A DNA stretch of 64,000 nt from the NCBI GenBank assembly GCA_026120035.1, contig JALRME010000040.1, forward strand, positions 124,001 through 188,000. Reading direction: 5' to 3'. The DNA comes from Coleophoma eucalyptorum. Taxonomy: Eukaryota; Ascomycota; Leotiomycetes; Helotiales; Dermateaceae. Position 1 is the stretch's first letter; each line of letters starts with the position of its first letter. The notes under the pieces are model-generated. The model saw only the letters and a list, made by a program, of their open reading frames with translations, ran no database searches and was not told where the DNA came from. This document shows, one piece after another, positions 33,865-45,780 of this stretch. A program made the position numbers and the translations under genes.

Positions 33865-35565
33865 ATGAGTGCACACGCCCCATGCACCACCCATTACACC
33901 CACAGCCGAGCGACGGTGGCAGAAAACGAGATCCAGGAAGGTGACGGTCACGGGACCAGAAACGACGCCGAAGCCAAAGTCGAAGTTGACGAAGCCATGC
34001 TGATTCGCAGCTTGACGGCCAGCAAGGACAATTCTCCTGCCGATTATGTTGTTTATGACCCGAATCTCGTGGACTGGGACGGGCCCAACGACCCTACAAA
34101 CCCACGGAACTGGTCTTACAAGCGCAAAATGTTCGCCGTTGCGCTACTCAGCCTATCTGTACTTTACTCGTATGTTTTTGGGAATATATGATGGGAAAAC
34201 CCAGCTATTAACGCAGGCCATCATGCAGAAATATGGCCACAACCATGTTCGCCCCCGGTGCATCCGCCCTCGTTTCCGAGTTTGGCGTCACCAACAATGT
34301 TGTTGCTACGCTAGCTGTCACAATTTCCTTGCTGGGCAATGCGATCGGCTCGATTCTGTTCGCGCCGCTGTCCGAGTTACTCGGACGTGTGCCTATCTTC
34401 TGGGTCACTAGCATCTTATACTTAGCCTTCACCGTTGGTTGCGCGCGCAGCACCAACGCGGCCATGTTCCTGGCGTTTCGCTTCCTCTGCGGCGCTTGCT
34501 CAGCCTATTTCTCGACTTGTGGAGGCGGCACCATAACCGACCTGCTCCGCAAGGAGGAGCGCGCTGGAGCAACAGGTGTCTACACGGCTGGCCCGCTGCT
34601 TGGCCCCGTGCTGGGGCCCGTCATAGGGGGGTTCGTAACACAGAAGTTGGGGTGGCGGTGGACGTTCTACTTGGTGCTCATGTTTGTAAGTGTGTCTTGG
34701 TTGGTTTCTTCTCCATTGCTGCCCGAGCGGAAGATTAACCCATCAACTTACCGTCTAGGCTGGCGTCGTCACAGCACTCGCCATAGCCACGATGCGCGAG
34801 ACCAACGCCAATATCATCCTCGCTGCAAAAGCTGCCTTTCTCCGTAAACAGACCGGCAACCCTGACCTTAGGCCTGCGCGCGCAACTGCGACCCCTGTGC
34901 GGCAACTCGTCGAGAAGGCGTTGGTCCGGCCGCTGCGCATGCTAATCTTCTCGCCAATTGTCATGCTCATGGGGCTGTACGTAGCGCTCATCTTCGGCTT
35001 AACTTATCTTCTCTTTGTGACCTTCCCATCGGTCTTCGAGGGCACCTACAACTGGGACAGCGGCGTTTCGGGGTTGTCGTACCTGGGATTAGGACTCGGT
35101 TACTTCATGGGCATCATAGTATTTGCGACGTTAAGCGATAAGCTGCTACGCGAGCATGGCGGGCCGGAGCGTCGCCTACTGCTGATGATTTGGCTGGGTC
35201 CCACAGTGCCGATCGGGATTTTCTGGTACGGCTGGTCGGCTAACTACGCCCTACACTGGATCATGCCAATTATTGGCACCGTCTTCATCGGCATTGGCGC
35301 CATGATCGTTACCTCCTCAGCCCAGCTTTATATGATGGACATGTTTGGCCCCGCCGGCGCAGCGTCCGCACTCGCGGCTTCCACACTCGTGCGCAATGCC
35401 TCTGGCGCGTTCCTAGCCTTGGCTGCAGACCCGCTCTACAAGAGAATCGGTTTAGGCTGGGGAAACAGTGTCTTGGGATTTATCAGTCTGGCGTTTGCGC
35501 CAGTGCCAATTCTATTCTACAAGTATGGAGGGTGGCTACGGGACAAATTCCCTCTCAAGATTTAG
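33865..35565 (+). CDS. MFS transporter, DHA1 drug/polyamine exporter type
   Basis: Three exons, 33865..34169, 34229..34685 and 34759..35565, give 522 residues with 12 predicted helices. The cytosolic N-terminus ends with DPNLVDWDGPNDPTNPRNWSYKRK, the standard lead-in of fungal TPO/FLR-type DHA1 carriers. Motif C-like GPLLGPVLGPVIGGF and the loop LGRVPIFWV are present. It likely exports a drug, polyamine or metabolite across the plasma membrane by proton antiport. An alternative acceptor at the first intron (AG at 34215) keeps the same frame but adds residues; the 34229 acceptor gives YSNMATTMFAPG, which fits the family better. Regulated perhaps by the divergent Zn2Cys6 protein. Confidence 0.9.
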
Positions 35566-35805
35566 AAGTTGGTCTTGTTTTAGAACTATAGTTATTAAGC
35601 TATCTTATTGAAGAAGACCTAACAGGGAACTTAGTAATGAGCTCTTATAAGGATTAGGTCAGTTGGTTATATGGTGTAAACTTGAGCTTCTTAGTAGTGT
35701 ATTTAAAAATATTTCTTAGAAGACTTGACGTTTCTAGTTATAAGAGTACATTTAATCCTATAAGCAGAGAACGTAGGGTCGGTTAAGCAAGAATCTCTAT
35801 ATGAA

Positions 35806-38318
35806 TTAGATGATATTAACAAGGTAACACTCTTCAGGGTATTTCTCATTTGCCTGGAGTATCTCGGCATAGTCAGATTTCGGTATTATCTCTTTCTGCC
35901 TTCTCATAATCTCAACAACATCTTGCATCCCTTTTGTAGTACGGGCAAATGTGTTAGGAACGCGGAACTTGAACCAGCCTATTCGAGAATACTGCCCGAT
36001 TTTCTCATCCTTGGGGTCTTTTCGTAGCACTAGGCCTTCCATGTAGTTTTTCCCATCGTTTTTTACGCCGGTGTGGCATATATCCGGCGCAGTTTTCACT
36101 GGGAGGAAATAGAGAAGACCTGTGTGATCTTCTTCACAGTCCCATTTGAGCTTTGAAATGATAATGTCACCGTCAAAGCTCAGAGCAATTGGATGACGAA
36201 ATGAATCATAGAATTTCTGTTGCTTAGCGTCCAGATCGTCTCCAGTAGTCGTAGTACCACGCATTAGAGAGGAGCAAGACATTGTCAGAACACCTCCAGA
36301 GATTTGGCCCAGGGGTTCAGAGCCTTTGGGTTGGGTGTAGACATTATGGACATGTGCAATTAAAACTTCGCTGGATGGGTCAGAGGAATCGCCGACCATA
36401 AAGTTCGCTTTGACATCGAGAGCTGCCCACGACCACTAGCAAATTTTGGAGTTAGTATTGTCTATTTTCTAGGGCTTTTAAGAGTGCGAAGTTTCCTTCG
36501 AGCCATGTCACGCGACAGAGTACATATATATACTGTCTATACGATTTACAATGGAGAATATCAGGTCAGTTCTTACCGTGGGTGCTGTATAAATTGTTGG
36601 ACGAGGGAACGCATATTTTCGTCCCCGACTTATAAACCATAATAATTGGTGCTCTAAGTCTTCCCTCCACATTCCAGCTACATATTCATCTCCGGTTTCG
36701 TTTTGTACTGCATGAGCAATACCCGATAGAGCAACTAATTTGTCGCTGAAGTATGTAAGCTCTGCGGAAGAATACAAGTACACAACGATAGGCCATATAT
36801 TTGCAAGGGATTTCCTTGGCTGGGCAGTGTTGTGCTTACAAAACCCTGTAGGGAGCCCTTCAGGGTAAATACTACACGCTGCTGTTTCGCGACATTCCCA
36901 TAGCATATCTGTCTTGCTAAAATGGAGGGTTCGAGGTGCTAACAGTCTCTCTTGCAAAGCCCAAGCTCGACTACCTAGGTGGCTCCAGCTAGTACAGTTT
37001 TGATATATCTCAGAAGTCGCAATCTCCCATACCTGGCCGTCTTCGGTATCGGGTATAAAGCGGTACCTTAACGATGTGCGTTCTCCTCCGGCTTCCTCAT
37101 TGTTGTTAAGACAGCCGTCAGTGCCATCGTAAGCATCAGCAGCGGCTATATTGATTGTCGATGCTCCATAAACAGAACTCATCAAGACTGATTCTCGTTG
37201 CCAGTCCTCCTCGTCGTCTTGAATTATACACAATGAATCAACCCATAGGTAATCCAGTCCCAAAGATCGCGTGATGTAGATTGCGTCGCGGAAAGTCTTT
37301 GTGAGCTCTTCTTCTGGGACGCACGCCTGGAAATCTTGAAAGTTTTCTTGGCGTAACTTGAGAAAGTCCACTGATCCCCAAGAATGACTCAGCGTGGCGT
37401 ACTGTATTTGTTCGCTTGAATTCTTCTCTGTATATATTAGACGAGTTTCTTTCCCACTTAGGTCCAATAATCTCGTGGGTACGACCGGCAGATTTTCCTT
37501 CATGCAACTTTTATGTTTTTCAATGCAATCATCTAACCAGGCCTTGGCTAAAGATAAATAACTAAACGGGTCGGGGTATATTATTCTGTTTATCGGCTCT
37601 GTTGAATCTAGCATATGTAAGTCATGATTAATCCTTGCGACAATAACATGTACATACTCTGCTGTGCTGGAAAGAATCCCAATTCGTTACTCACACTGGG
37701 CCAACATGGGTATGGGTGGTTAAAGCCGAGAATCCATGTATCCTCACGAAACACCTTTTCCATCCGAAGTCCGTGATAGGTCTGTAATTTATCATTCAGC
37801 TCCCATTGCTGTCTATCATTTGGTGCAGCACAGTCGTTTTCAAATTCCTTGGATCCATAAGCTTCGATTAGCAATGTGCAAATGTTACACCCATTTTGGC
37901 TTGATTCCCGGACTTCCAAGGAGCTTCCGTAGAGACCATTGATAAGATCATCATCCAGCTCCACGCCCTTCGTGTTGGATAGTCGCTTGAATAAACTTCT
38001 GCATAAATTACAAATTCCATCGTCTCCGAGGTGGAAATTGGGCAGCAGTGGGGGTATCTGGTTGTCGCTGTCACTAGTGTTGACAGCTTGTCCGGATGAA
38101 GGACTCCAGCTATCAATGTTCGCACCATGATCTAAATTATGATCTGATAAAATAGTATCATCTATCTTGCCTTGGCTTTGGTCTTTAACCACGGTGCGAC
38201 TCAGTGGTGAGTTGTCGAATTCTTCGATAGCCTCCTGCTCAGGCAGCAGAGATGCTGCTGGCCTCGTAGAGAAATCTGGGGACGAACGGCCATCATGACC
38301 GACTTCTTGGGTGGCCAT
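35806..38318 (-). CDS. HET-domain (heterokaryon incompatibility) protein
   Basis: Three exons, 38318..37658, 37607..36577 and 36435..35806, give 773 residues. After a 220-residue N-terminal part with Cys pairs (CNLCRSLFKRL, GCNICTLLIEA) comes the HET domain: YATLSHSWGS, FRDAIYITRSLGLDYLWVDSLCIIQDDEEDWQRES, MSSVYGASTINIAAADA and SRAWALQERLLAPRTLHF. The last exon begins with WSWAALD, the usual PSWSWA element. Such proteins trigger cell death on non-self fusion or belong to larger NLR-like immune sets; here no NACHT or other partner domain is fused. A frame free of stops suggests it is functional. Tail-to-tail with the MFS gene. Confidence 0.9.
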
Positions 38319-38710
38319 TTTTTATAGAGATCGTCGCAGACATATAAAGTGCATCGTAGTACTTCCAAAACCTATTTTGATTCCTCACCAAGGATCGGTA
38401 GGTCAACCTCGATCCATGTTTTTCGGCTCACCCACGTGACAAGATAAGCTAGGACCAGGCTCATAGGAACAAATTAGACACAAGAAAAACTTAACATTAT
38501 AGATACAAGTTTGGCTAGTTTTGGATATTCCATGAGTGATTTTGCCCTGGGAATATATGTAATTTGTTAATGTTTTTTTGTATCAACTTTACGTCAAGAG
38601 TAAAGCATCTACAGTATACCTTACTAAAAAGCTGACACCAACGTTGACTAATAATCACCCAGTGAACCTCGAAGGGGACTTCTCATAAAAGATAAAAATA
38701 TTTAGATTAA
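38319..38710. other. Intergenic, no gene seen
   Basis: Promoter side of the HET gene and 3' side of the alcohol dehydrogenase; AT-rich. Confidence 0.4.
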
Positions 38711-39829
38711 CTATGCCCAAAGATCAATAACAGCTCGTCCAGGTAACTTTCCATCGAGCATCATCTCGGAGTAATTGTTGATATCATTCATGCCCCCCTT
38801 GACTAGAATAGGTTTGACTAAACCTCTACTAGTGAAGTCAAGAGCTTCATCAACTTCTTTGAGTATACCTGTGACAGAACCAACAACATTTAGTCTGTTC
38901 AGGGCAATCACTATTGGGGGAGCGCCAGCAATAAAGTTTTCCTTTGGAAGGCCTACACATACCATGGTGCCACCGGGTCGTAGGAGGTATGGGGCCTGAT
39001 CATACCCAGCTTTAGATGCTGCCGTCACAACCACACCGTGTGCGCCATAGACTGTAATTTCTTTGACCTTAGCTTGGATGTCCTTCTCTGAGGTAAAGTC
39101 AATAAAGTACTCGGCGCCTAGTTTTTTGCAAAGAGCTTCTTTCTCGCTGCCGCCATCTATAGCAATGACACGCATTCCCATAGCCTTGGCGTATTGCACC
39201 GCAAGATGGCCCAACCCACCACCGGCGCCTGGAAGGACAACCCATTGACCTGGTCTCACCGCAGATCTTTTGAGAGCAGTGTACGCAGTAACACCCCCAC
39301 ACATTATCTAAATCTTGTTAGTGGCATGAAAAAAATCCCAGAGATGAAAACTACGAACCGGCCCTGCTTCCTCATCAAGAACGCCACCCGGAATCTTCGT
39401 TGCATATCGTGCATTAGTTACCGCATACTGTTGAAAGGTCCCGGCGACACTGAAACCACTATTCTGCTGTTTCAAACAGTGTAGTTCATCGGTGCCGTTG
39501 CAACAAAATTCACAGTCTCCACATGTACTGACGACCCATTTGATCCCTGCCCTGTCTCCGATTTGGAATCGCGTAACATTTTTACCTACTGCAACAACGG
39601 TTCCGGCTCCTTCGTGACCGGCGATATTAGTTTGCATCGAGATGCCACGATTTGCCCAGTCATCTCTCATGAGATGAACGTCAGAGTGGCATAAACCACT
39701 CCAATTGAGCTTGACAAGAATCTCTGCATCCCCAGGCTCCTTAACATCGATAGTTTGAACGACAACTCTCCCGGTTTCCGGCCCGGGTTTCTCAACAACT
39801 GCAGCTTGTTGTGAAGTAGGTAGACCCAT
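38711..39829 (-). CDS. Zinc-dependent alcohol dehydrogenase (ADH1-like)
   Basis: Two exons, 39829..39359 and 39307..38711, give 355 residues, normal for the tetrameric yeast-type ADH. Catalytic zinc ligands are in GLCHSDVH and GHEGAG; the structural zinc loop has four Cys in CGDCEFCCNGTDELHC. The Rossmann motif is LPGAGGGLGHLAVQYA. Reaction: reversible NAD-dependent oxidation of a primary alcohol such as ethanol, in the cytosol. No damage is visible. The intron is 51 nt with branch CTAAC. Confidence 0.93.
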
Positions 39830-41214
39830 CTTTCGAATGTAGTGTGCGTATAATTTGATGGCCGGAAAAGACGGGTGCTAGTGGATTGAAAAATTACGAA
39901 GTAGAGAAGAATTATATCTTTCTGGATTGTCACTATCGGAGTAGATTTTCCAGTTGCAGAGGTTAACGAAGATTTCGTTGGTATTAGTCTTGCAAATATG
40001 AGTACAATAGAGCACAGAATTTATTATAGCCCATACACCGGGTAGAAATGAAGAGCTGGCCACTGTTAGTTATTAAATACCTTATTCTCAGCCTTAAAAT
40101 GGGAATCGCATTCCCCACCTCTAGAAGCGGGGTAGATGCGGCAGCGATTAACCATCACAGATCGTCTGCGGCACCTCGAAGGCGGGGTATGACTTCACGA
40201 GACGAGGGCCTCCACAGAACTGAGAAAGACTAAACCGAGTCAAAAATACCGAGGATCCTCAGATTTCTTCCAAAGATGGAAGCCCGTCGAAATCCCTGCT
40301 CCTCACGATGCCGCACGGCTCGCTACGTGGCACCCTATATCCCTGCACAATGCAGTTCGTCGCCTCGAGCGCTATCCAAGAATAGGGTGCGAGCACAAGT
40401 GCCCGAGATATTGTGGAGACCTATGCGAGCCAGAATACTAGGTCATGTATTTCGAAATCCCTCTCCTAAGCGGATACAACGCTTGGCGGCCGAGATGTTA
40501 CGCAAGTAGCAGAGAGAGTCCGCTGACAGGACTAGATGGAACAAATCTCATACATTGGAAAACACCATTTAAATCTATTGTCACGATCTGCGTATGGTTA
40601 GGGTTGATTACACTTATTCAGCAACATGCTGAAAACACAGCTAGGCGACCTACAGTAGTTGAGATAGAAATTATACTTGAGTTGAAATTTTGTACTTTCA
40701 TTCGTAATAAAAAATAATTATATAAGAAGGCGTTCGCTATGAGCCAAAATTTAACTAGATAGAAGGGATGGCCAGAACTTACCCGAGGAAGAATAAATGT
40801 TCGTACGGGGATGTAATACAGAGTTCTGACTGATCTTAGCTGCTGGTGAGCGCTTGTGAATGGAACGACCCCTCACTATTTGACATCATGTGAATCTCGC
40901 TTGAATCATTTGCCTGCATGTTTAATCGATGCGTAACACTATATGGCATATCATTTTGAAATACGCAATGAATTATAATTGGGTGTAGATGCAATTAGTA
41001 GCAAGCTTAAAGTCGTATCAAGTAATAGTTCATCTATATTCCTTGTAGCCGCTTCATCTAGAACCGGTTTTCCTAAAGAAACCGAGATCCATATAATAGA
41101 ACATGAAATGTTCCTTTGCATTTAATTCCGAACTTCTGAAATATAGTATTGCGACTCCTTCTTGTAATTGTACATCTGCTGATCCCTCCTTTTTGGGATG
41201 AGAGTTCATATTGA
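39830..41214. other. Intergenic, no gene supported
   Basis: About 1.4 kb. The part 40060-40520 has higher GC than its flanks and holds unremarkable ORFs (to 90 codons) without domains; it could be a relic. The right end is the 3' region of the small secreted protein gene. Confidence 0.4.
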
Positions 41215-41719
41215 TCAGGCCTTACCGAGATCGGCGCCCTCCTGCTGGCAGTAGTAATTCCACTCATCGCCACCAATATGTTTTGCGACAGAATTACAAA
41301 CCAGAACGTCGCCTCTAAAACTTGTAGTGCAGTCTGGACAAGTGTCCCACTGCTGAGACCCGGTATTTCGTGCCTTGTAGCGGTCACAGGCCTTTTGCGT
41401 GACATCATTGTTCTGTTGAGTTGTGTTAATGGCCAATCAACTTGCTCATCGTTTATAACTCATCTGGACACAATAGGGATAGATTGAGGAAGTAGACGAG
41501 GCTGGAAGGTATCTTGGGCTTACCTCAGTCTCTGTTCCAGCAAGATTGGAACTGATACCTTTATCAGCGCACCAGGCATAGCTGTGTAGATTGGCTAAGG
41601 CTCTTTAAGCAGCAGTATTAGCAAATGTTTTCTAAAAAAGCTTGAAATTATGATAGGAATGATTTCACTAACCCTGTGGCGCAAGCCATAATGGTCATAT
41701 AGATAATAGAAAGCTGCAT
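41215..41719 (-). CDS. Small secreted cysteine-rich protein (paralogue A)
   Basis: Three exons, 41719..41673, 41581..41524 and 41412..41215, give 100 residues. The first ~18 residues (MQLSIIYMTIMACATGYA) look like a signal peptide. The mature part has the block NTGSQQWDTCPDCT and ends with AKHIGGDEWNYYCQQEGAD. No known domain is recognised. Its neighbour at 42840 shares these blocks, the phase-2 intron inside the signal peptide after ATG (Ala-Thr-Gly) and the phase-0 intron before the Cys-rich part, so the two are paralogues. Size, secretion signal and Cys content fit an effector-like or antimicrobial protein, but no function is known. Reported Cys: five in the last exon plus two or so before. 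Confidence 0.75.
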
Positions 41720-42839
41720 GGTGTTGAAAGTGAGGTGAAGATTGGAACAAGGGCAAAAAGTTTTCAAGATTTTAGATCCGATAAGTTGGAACTGTAATAC
41801 GCAGGAGGCTATTTAGAATGATGAACAGTAATATGAAAAAGGAACTCATAGTGTAGAACTTCTCGTCTTTTATACTCGCAAAACAGCCTGTATCCACGCA
41901 TTATAGCAGATACAATGAAAGTTATTTTTTCGTACTTAATTTCAATTTCAATTTAGATAAGGGACACCAGGCTTAGCAATGAAACGTCAATGACCAATTC
42001 ATACTCAAAGTGCAGCTTATATTCGTACATAGTAGAAGACATGGTGAAGGTTACTTCCTCGTATTCAATTTCAACGTCAATGATGTAGGGTCACCAGACT
42101 TCGCCTCAGAGCGCCAAGGACCGATCTGTGCTCGCAAAGCAGCCTGTATTCATGCATCTTAGGAGGCGTAGTGAAGGTTGCTTTCTCGTGTTCGATTTCA
42201 ATTTAGATAACATGAGAGACGCCACACCTAGCCATAAAATGCCAAGGACAGATTTATACGTGAGAAACAACCTTGATTTATGCATAGTAGGTGACATAGT
42301 AGAAGTGACATTCTATTATTCACTTTAACTTTAATAGTATAAGGGATCCTAGACTTGGTTATAGAACGCCAGCATCGATTCAGTTATAATAAATTGTATA
42401 CGAGATACGGTTCTGTTTAAGTTATACTGAAACGCGATCGCATTGTACAACGGATGAAAGCAGGAGAGAAGCGAGAGGCAGTACGGAGGCTACGTCATGT
42501 AAGCTTGATTTAAGCTTAACAAAACTTCCACCTTATTGGCTCATTTTAATAAGCGAAGTAACAGTCAATAGAACCAGCTTTCCCAATTGAATCTATACGG
42601 AACCGAGAAGGAAGCCCGGAGGAGCCGAAAGGATTCAAAAGAGGCAGATGATCTCTCTAACCTTACTTTAAGATTTATTTCGTTTATCTTTGAGTGGCTA
42701 GCTTTATAAACAAAACTTGTACTTTTAAATCAGTAACTTATGTCGTTGGTCGTCTACTATATACTGAAGTATTCGCAACATCAAAGGATTGAGTCAATCA
42801 TCTCTTGTAACTCTATACACAACTAGCACAATCATTAAC
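41720..42839. promoter_or_regulatory. Shared upstream region of the two secreted-protein genes
   Basis: About 1.1 kb between head-to-head starts. A TATAAAAG sequence lies on the minus strand at 41867..41874, about 150 bp upstream of paralogue A. The middle contains four degenerate tandem repeats (separate entry). The part near 42740-42839 is the leader of paralogue B. Confidence 0.4.
41873..42381. repeat. Four degenerate tandem repeats of about 128 bp
   Basis: Units begin at about 41873, 42002, 42129 and 42257. Each opens with TACTCGCAAA-like bases, then CAGCCTGTATTCATGCAT, GTGAAGGTTACTTTCTCGT, TTCAATTTCAATTTAGATA, GAC(G/A)CCA and a final CAAGGACAGATTTAT-like block. Units differ by roughly a quarter to a third of positions by eye. 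The array lies in the common upstream region of two divergent genes. Confidence 0.7.
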
Positions 42840-43395
42840 ATGCATTTCTCAACTATTTTAGTTGCTCTTATCTCTGCCACCGGGTAAGCGTTTCGCCCGA
42901 CTCTTATTGGGCATTACCATTTGCTAATATAAAATACTTTACAGCGTTGTAGCTGATCTTCATCTTTATGCCAATTGCTACAGTCACATTCAGCCTATAG
43001 GCAATGATAACTCATGCTCTAGCAAGAGAGACACGACCCTCTGGGATCCTCTACGACTTCACAAGCGAAGCTACGCTGATGTAAGTTTGACTCGCATACC
43101 TCCCATAACTACTTGCCTTAGTACAAACAATTCTCCTACTGTCAAGCCATGTACTAACAACGTATTGTTTTTATAGAACCTCGCTGCTACCAAAAGTGCC
43201 TGTGCAGCCTATAGAAACCGCAACACCGGAACTCAACAGTGGGACACATGTCCGGATTGTACAATGGGCCGGAGAGGAACTTCTGACCCAAACTACTGCA
43301 CTGGCACTTGTGAGTCGCCAGCTAAGCATATTGGTGGTGATGAATGGAATTATTACTGCAAGCAAGCCGGTGCAGATGGCGCATACGCTTACTAG
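42840..43395 (+). CDS. Small secreted cysteine-rich protein (paralogue B)
   Basis: Three exons, 42840..42883, 42945..43080 and 43177..43395, give 132 residues. Signal peptide MHFSTILVALISATGVVA, then a segment with KR (SCSSKRDTTLW) that could be a processing site, and the block NTGTQQWDTCPDCTMGRRG ending AKHIGGDEWNYYCKQAGAD. Eight cysteines are seen in the mature part, enough for four disulfides. Introns match those of paralogue A in position and phase. No named family recognised; likely effector-like or antimicrobial secreted protein by size and style only. Confidence 0.8.
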
Positions 43396-44178
43396 ATTAC
43401 CTGCACAAAGACAATAAATGAAAAATGTAAATAGAATGAATGATATAACGATTAGAAGTACTAGTGCCATTATTGTGATAACAGAGTCCAAGGGTTAATT
43501 GTGAAAGTATCCTCCGATATTCTGTCTGTAGGATATGAACCGTCGTTAAGGATCTTACCCGCTTTCAGTTGGAAACTGTAGCGGAACCCATTCAGGATAT
43601 GATTAGATTTCCACGGTAGCGGAAATTTGAGAGTTTGTAGCATTTTGATTCCGTGGCTTGAGATCGATACTTCGAAAACACTCGCTACCAAAGGGGGATA
43701 AATTCCGTGACTAATTCGAGTCGTCATAAATTCAACATCAAGTTAGCATGTGCCTGGGATTGCTTTACCTTTCTTAGATGGAATACACACCCTTATCATA
43801 CCATGCTTTGCACGCGACAGCGTGAAAAGTTGCTGACTTTGCAGCGCGGCCCAAGTCGTAAGTCGTTTATTAAGAAGAAGCATCACTCGTCTGGTTCACT
43901 ACCACCTACATGTACGACTGCCATAGCAACTACTCAAGGACCTGATGATGTTACCTATAGGACCCTGTCATGTACCAATTGCGTGCCCAGAAAGCTTAAC
44001 TGAAGTAGTTATAATACAGAAGATTATTATTTGTTTTAGTAACTTGGGTATCTGATACACGTGCCCATACCGCTGGCCTTTCTCCATTGGGGAACATTTC
44101 CTGCTCTCATGGACAGGTCGCTTGTCGCTCTCTGGAATTTCATTGAGCTTCCCTTCGCCCTAACTCCCGCTTAAAAGA
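43396..44178. other. Intergenic, no gene supported
   Basis: 3' side of both paralogue B and the lectin-like gene. ORFs to 98 codons at 43707 and below have no domain. Confidence 0.4.
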
Positions 44179-45780
44179 TTATGAAGATACTGTCGTGTTA
44201 ACTAGGCCGACATAGCTCCATGTCTCAGGATCGCTCGAGGTGTAATCCCATATATAGATGGACCCGTTAATGTTTCCGTATACATTGAAATCATTATTCA
44301 TTGAGATCGAAGTGAAGTTTGATGTGGCAGTAATCCCGTCAGGGCCCGAAATCGATGGAGTGAAGTCTGTACTCCATGCAGATCCGTTCCAGAAGTCTGC
44401 AGTGATTCCCCCACCGCCTTGCGGTGCCCGCAAGATAAAGAGGCAATAGGCTACAACGAACTCAAGTGGTGAAAACGCAACTGCTGCAATTTGATTTACT
44501 ACAGTTGTCGTAATGGCACTCACGTTCTGGCCTGCAATAGATAAGTTAGTGAGATTCATTTTGCATGTATGACAGTATATTACTGAACGTACCTTCCGTC
44601 CACTCTACAGAGCTGGTAGCAGGGTTGTACATATACTCTAGCAAGTCGCCTGATATATCGGCGAAAACTCGCATTTGGGTGTAATTCGCATAACCCGTGG
44701 TAGTTGCTCCAGAAACTTGCGGCGTGATAGCAAGACCTGAGCCATCAACCAGTGTAGCGACAGTATATGTAGACCACCCAGTGCTGTTGGCGGCCAAGAG
44801 CTTCCCAGCTTCATTTTCATAACATACCACGAGGTTACCAGCGCAGCCTTCATCGCAGACATACCACATTGCTGCCAACTGGCTGTTATCACCAGCGACG
44901 AGATTTGCATCATTGACTACGCCTCTCTCCCAGCCCGATAATCCTCGAGAATCAGAACAATCGAGCGCCTGGAGCTCGTTGTTTGGGGCCAGGTAAAAGA
45001 CGTTGAGCGACATCCCGTTGAGAGTCATGGCTGCGAGAGCAATTGGAGTACCTGCCTTTGCAGTAAGTTCGTAACTTGCACTGTTCTTGATACTCTCGAA
45101 GATATTAATTGTAGTCCACGTTTTATTCTGCGAATCCCATAAGGATGCTGATATTGCTGCTGTTTCTGTCTGGAAGATAACTGCATAATGGGTATATCCT
45201 GCAGTATCGGTCCAGTTAGCTGCTGCGGTGCTCGAGTTGAGCATGACACCCGTGCTAACGGAAGCATTGGACGAAGGATCAGACGAAGGATTAGATGACG
45301 AGTTAGATGAAGAATTAGATGGAGTAGTAGCTTTGGAGTGGGTAGCTGATGAAATCAGTAGTAGTTAGTTCAAGTGAAATATGTAGGACCAGTTGTGGAG
45401 CTCGAGTTATTACCAAGTGTACCGCCTACAGCTCCTCCAACAATTGCCGCAATGGCTACCAGCAATGCAATTCCTAGGACAATGAAGAATGTCCTTCGCT
45501 TTAGACCCCAGATTCTTCTCTCTGAACCATCTTCGGCCTGGATACCACTGGTCACGGGGCTACCAATGGCCTCCTTTTGGTAATCATTGAAGGGTGCAAA
45601 ATTGGTAGCAGTATCAGATGTCACGACTTCAGGATAGTTTCCTTGGGGTACGACTTCAGGATAGTGTCCTTGAGATGCGACTTCGGGATAGTTATGCTGC
45701 TCGGCAACCTGAGGTAGATCGTGGTCCGGATGCAGTTGATACGACGGCGGAATGGGGTCGTAGCGTGTTTGACTCGCCAT
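44179..45780 (-). CDS. Type II membrane protein with fucose-specific lectin-like domain
   Basis: Three exons, 45780..45390, 45345..44593 and 44531..44179, give 498 residues. The cytosolic N-terminal 95 residues contain a short repeat YPEV(A/V)xQGxYPEVV. A helix FFIVLGIALLVAIAAIVGGAVGG follows, then a Ser/Asn-rich stalk and a beta-propeller-like domain with repeats such as NASVSTG, NSTGWSTY and NGSIYIWDY, matching fungal fucose-specific-lectin-domain proteins (six-bladed AFL/AAL fold). It may bind fucosylated glycans at the cell surface. Many NxS/T sites fit an extracellular domain. No damage is seen. Confidence 0.75.

Noticed and set aside
40048..40720. Small plus-strand ORFs near 40.1-40.7 kb
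   Set aside because: No homology-like motif, no introns needed or supported, and no start context; kept as intergenic.
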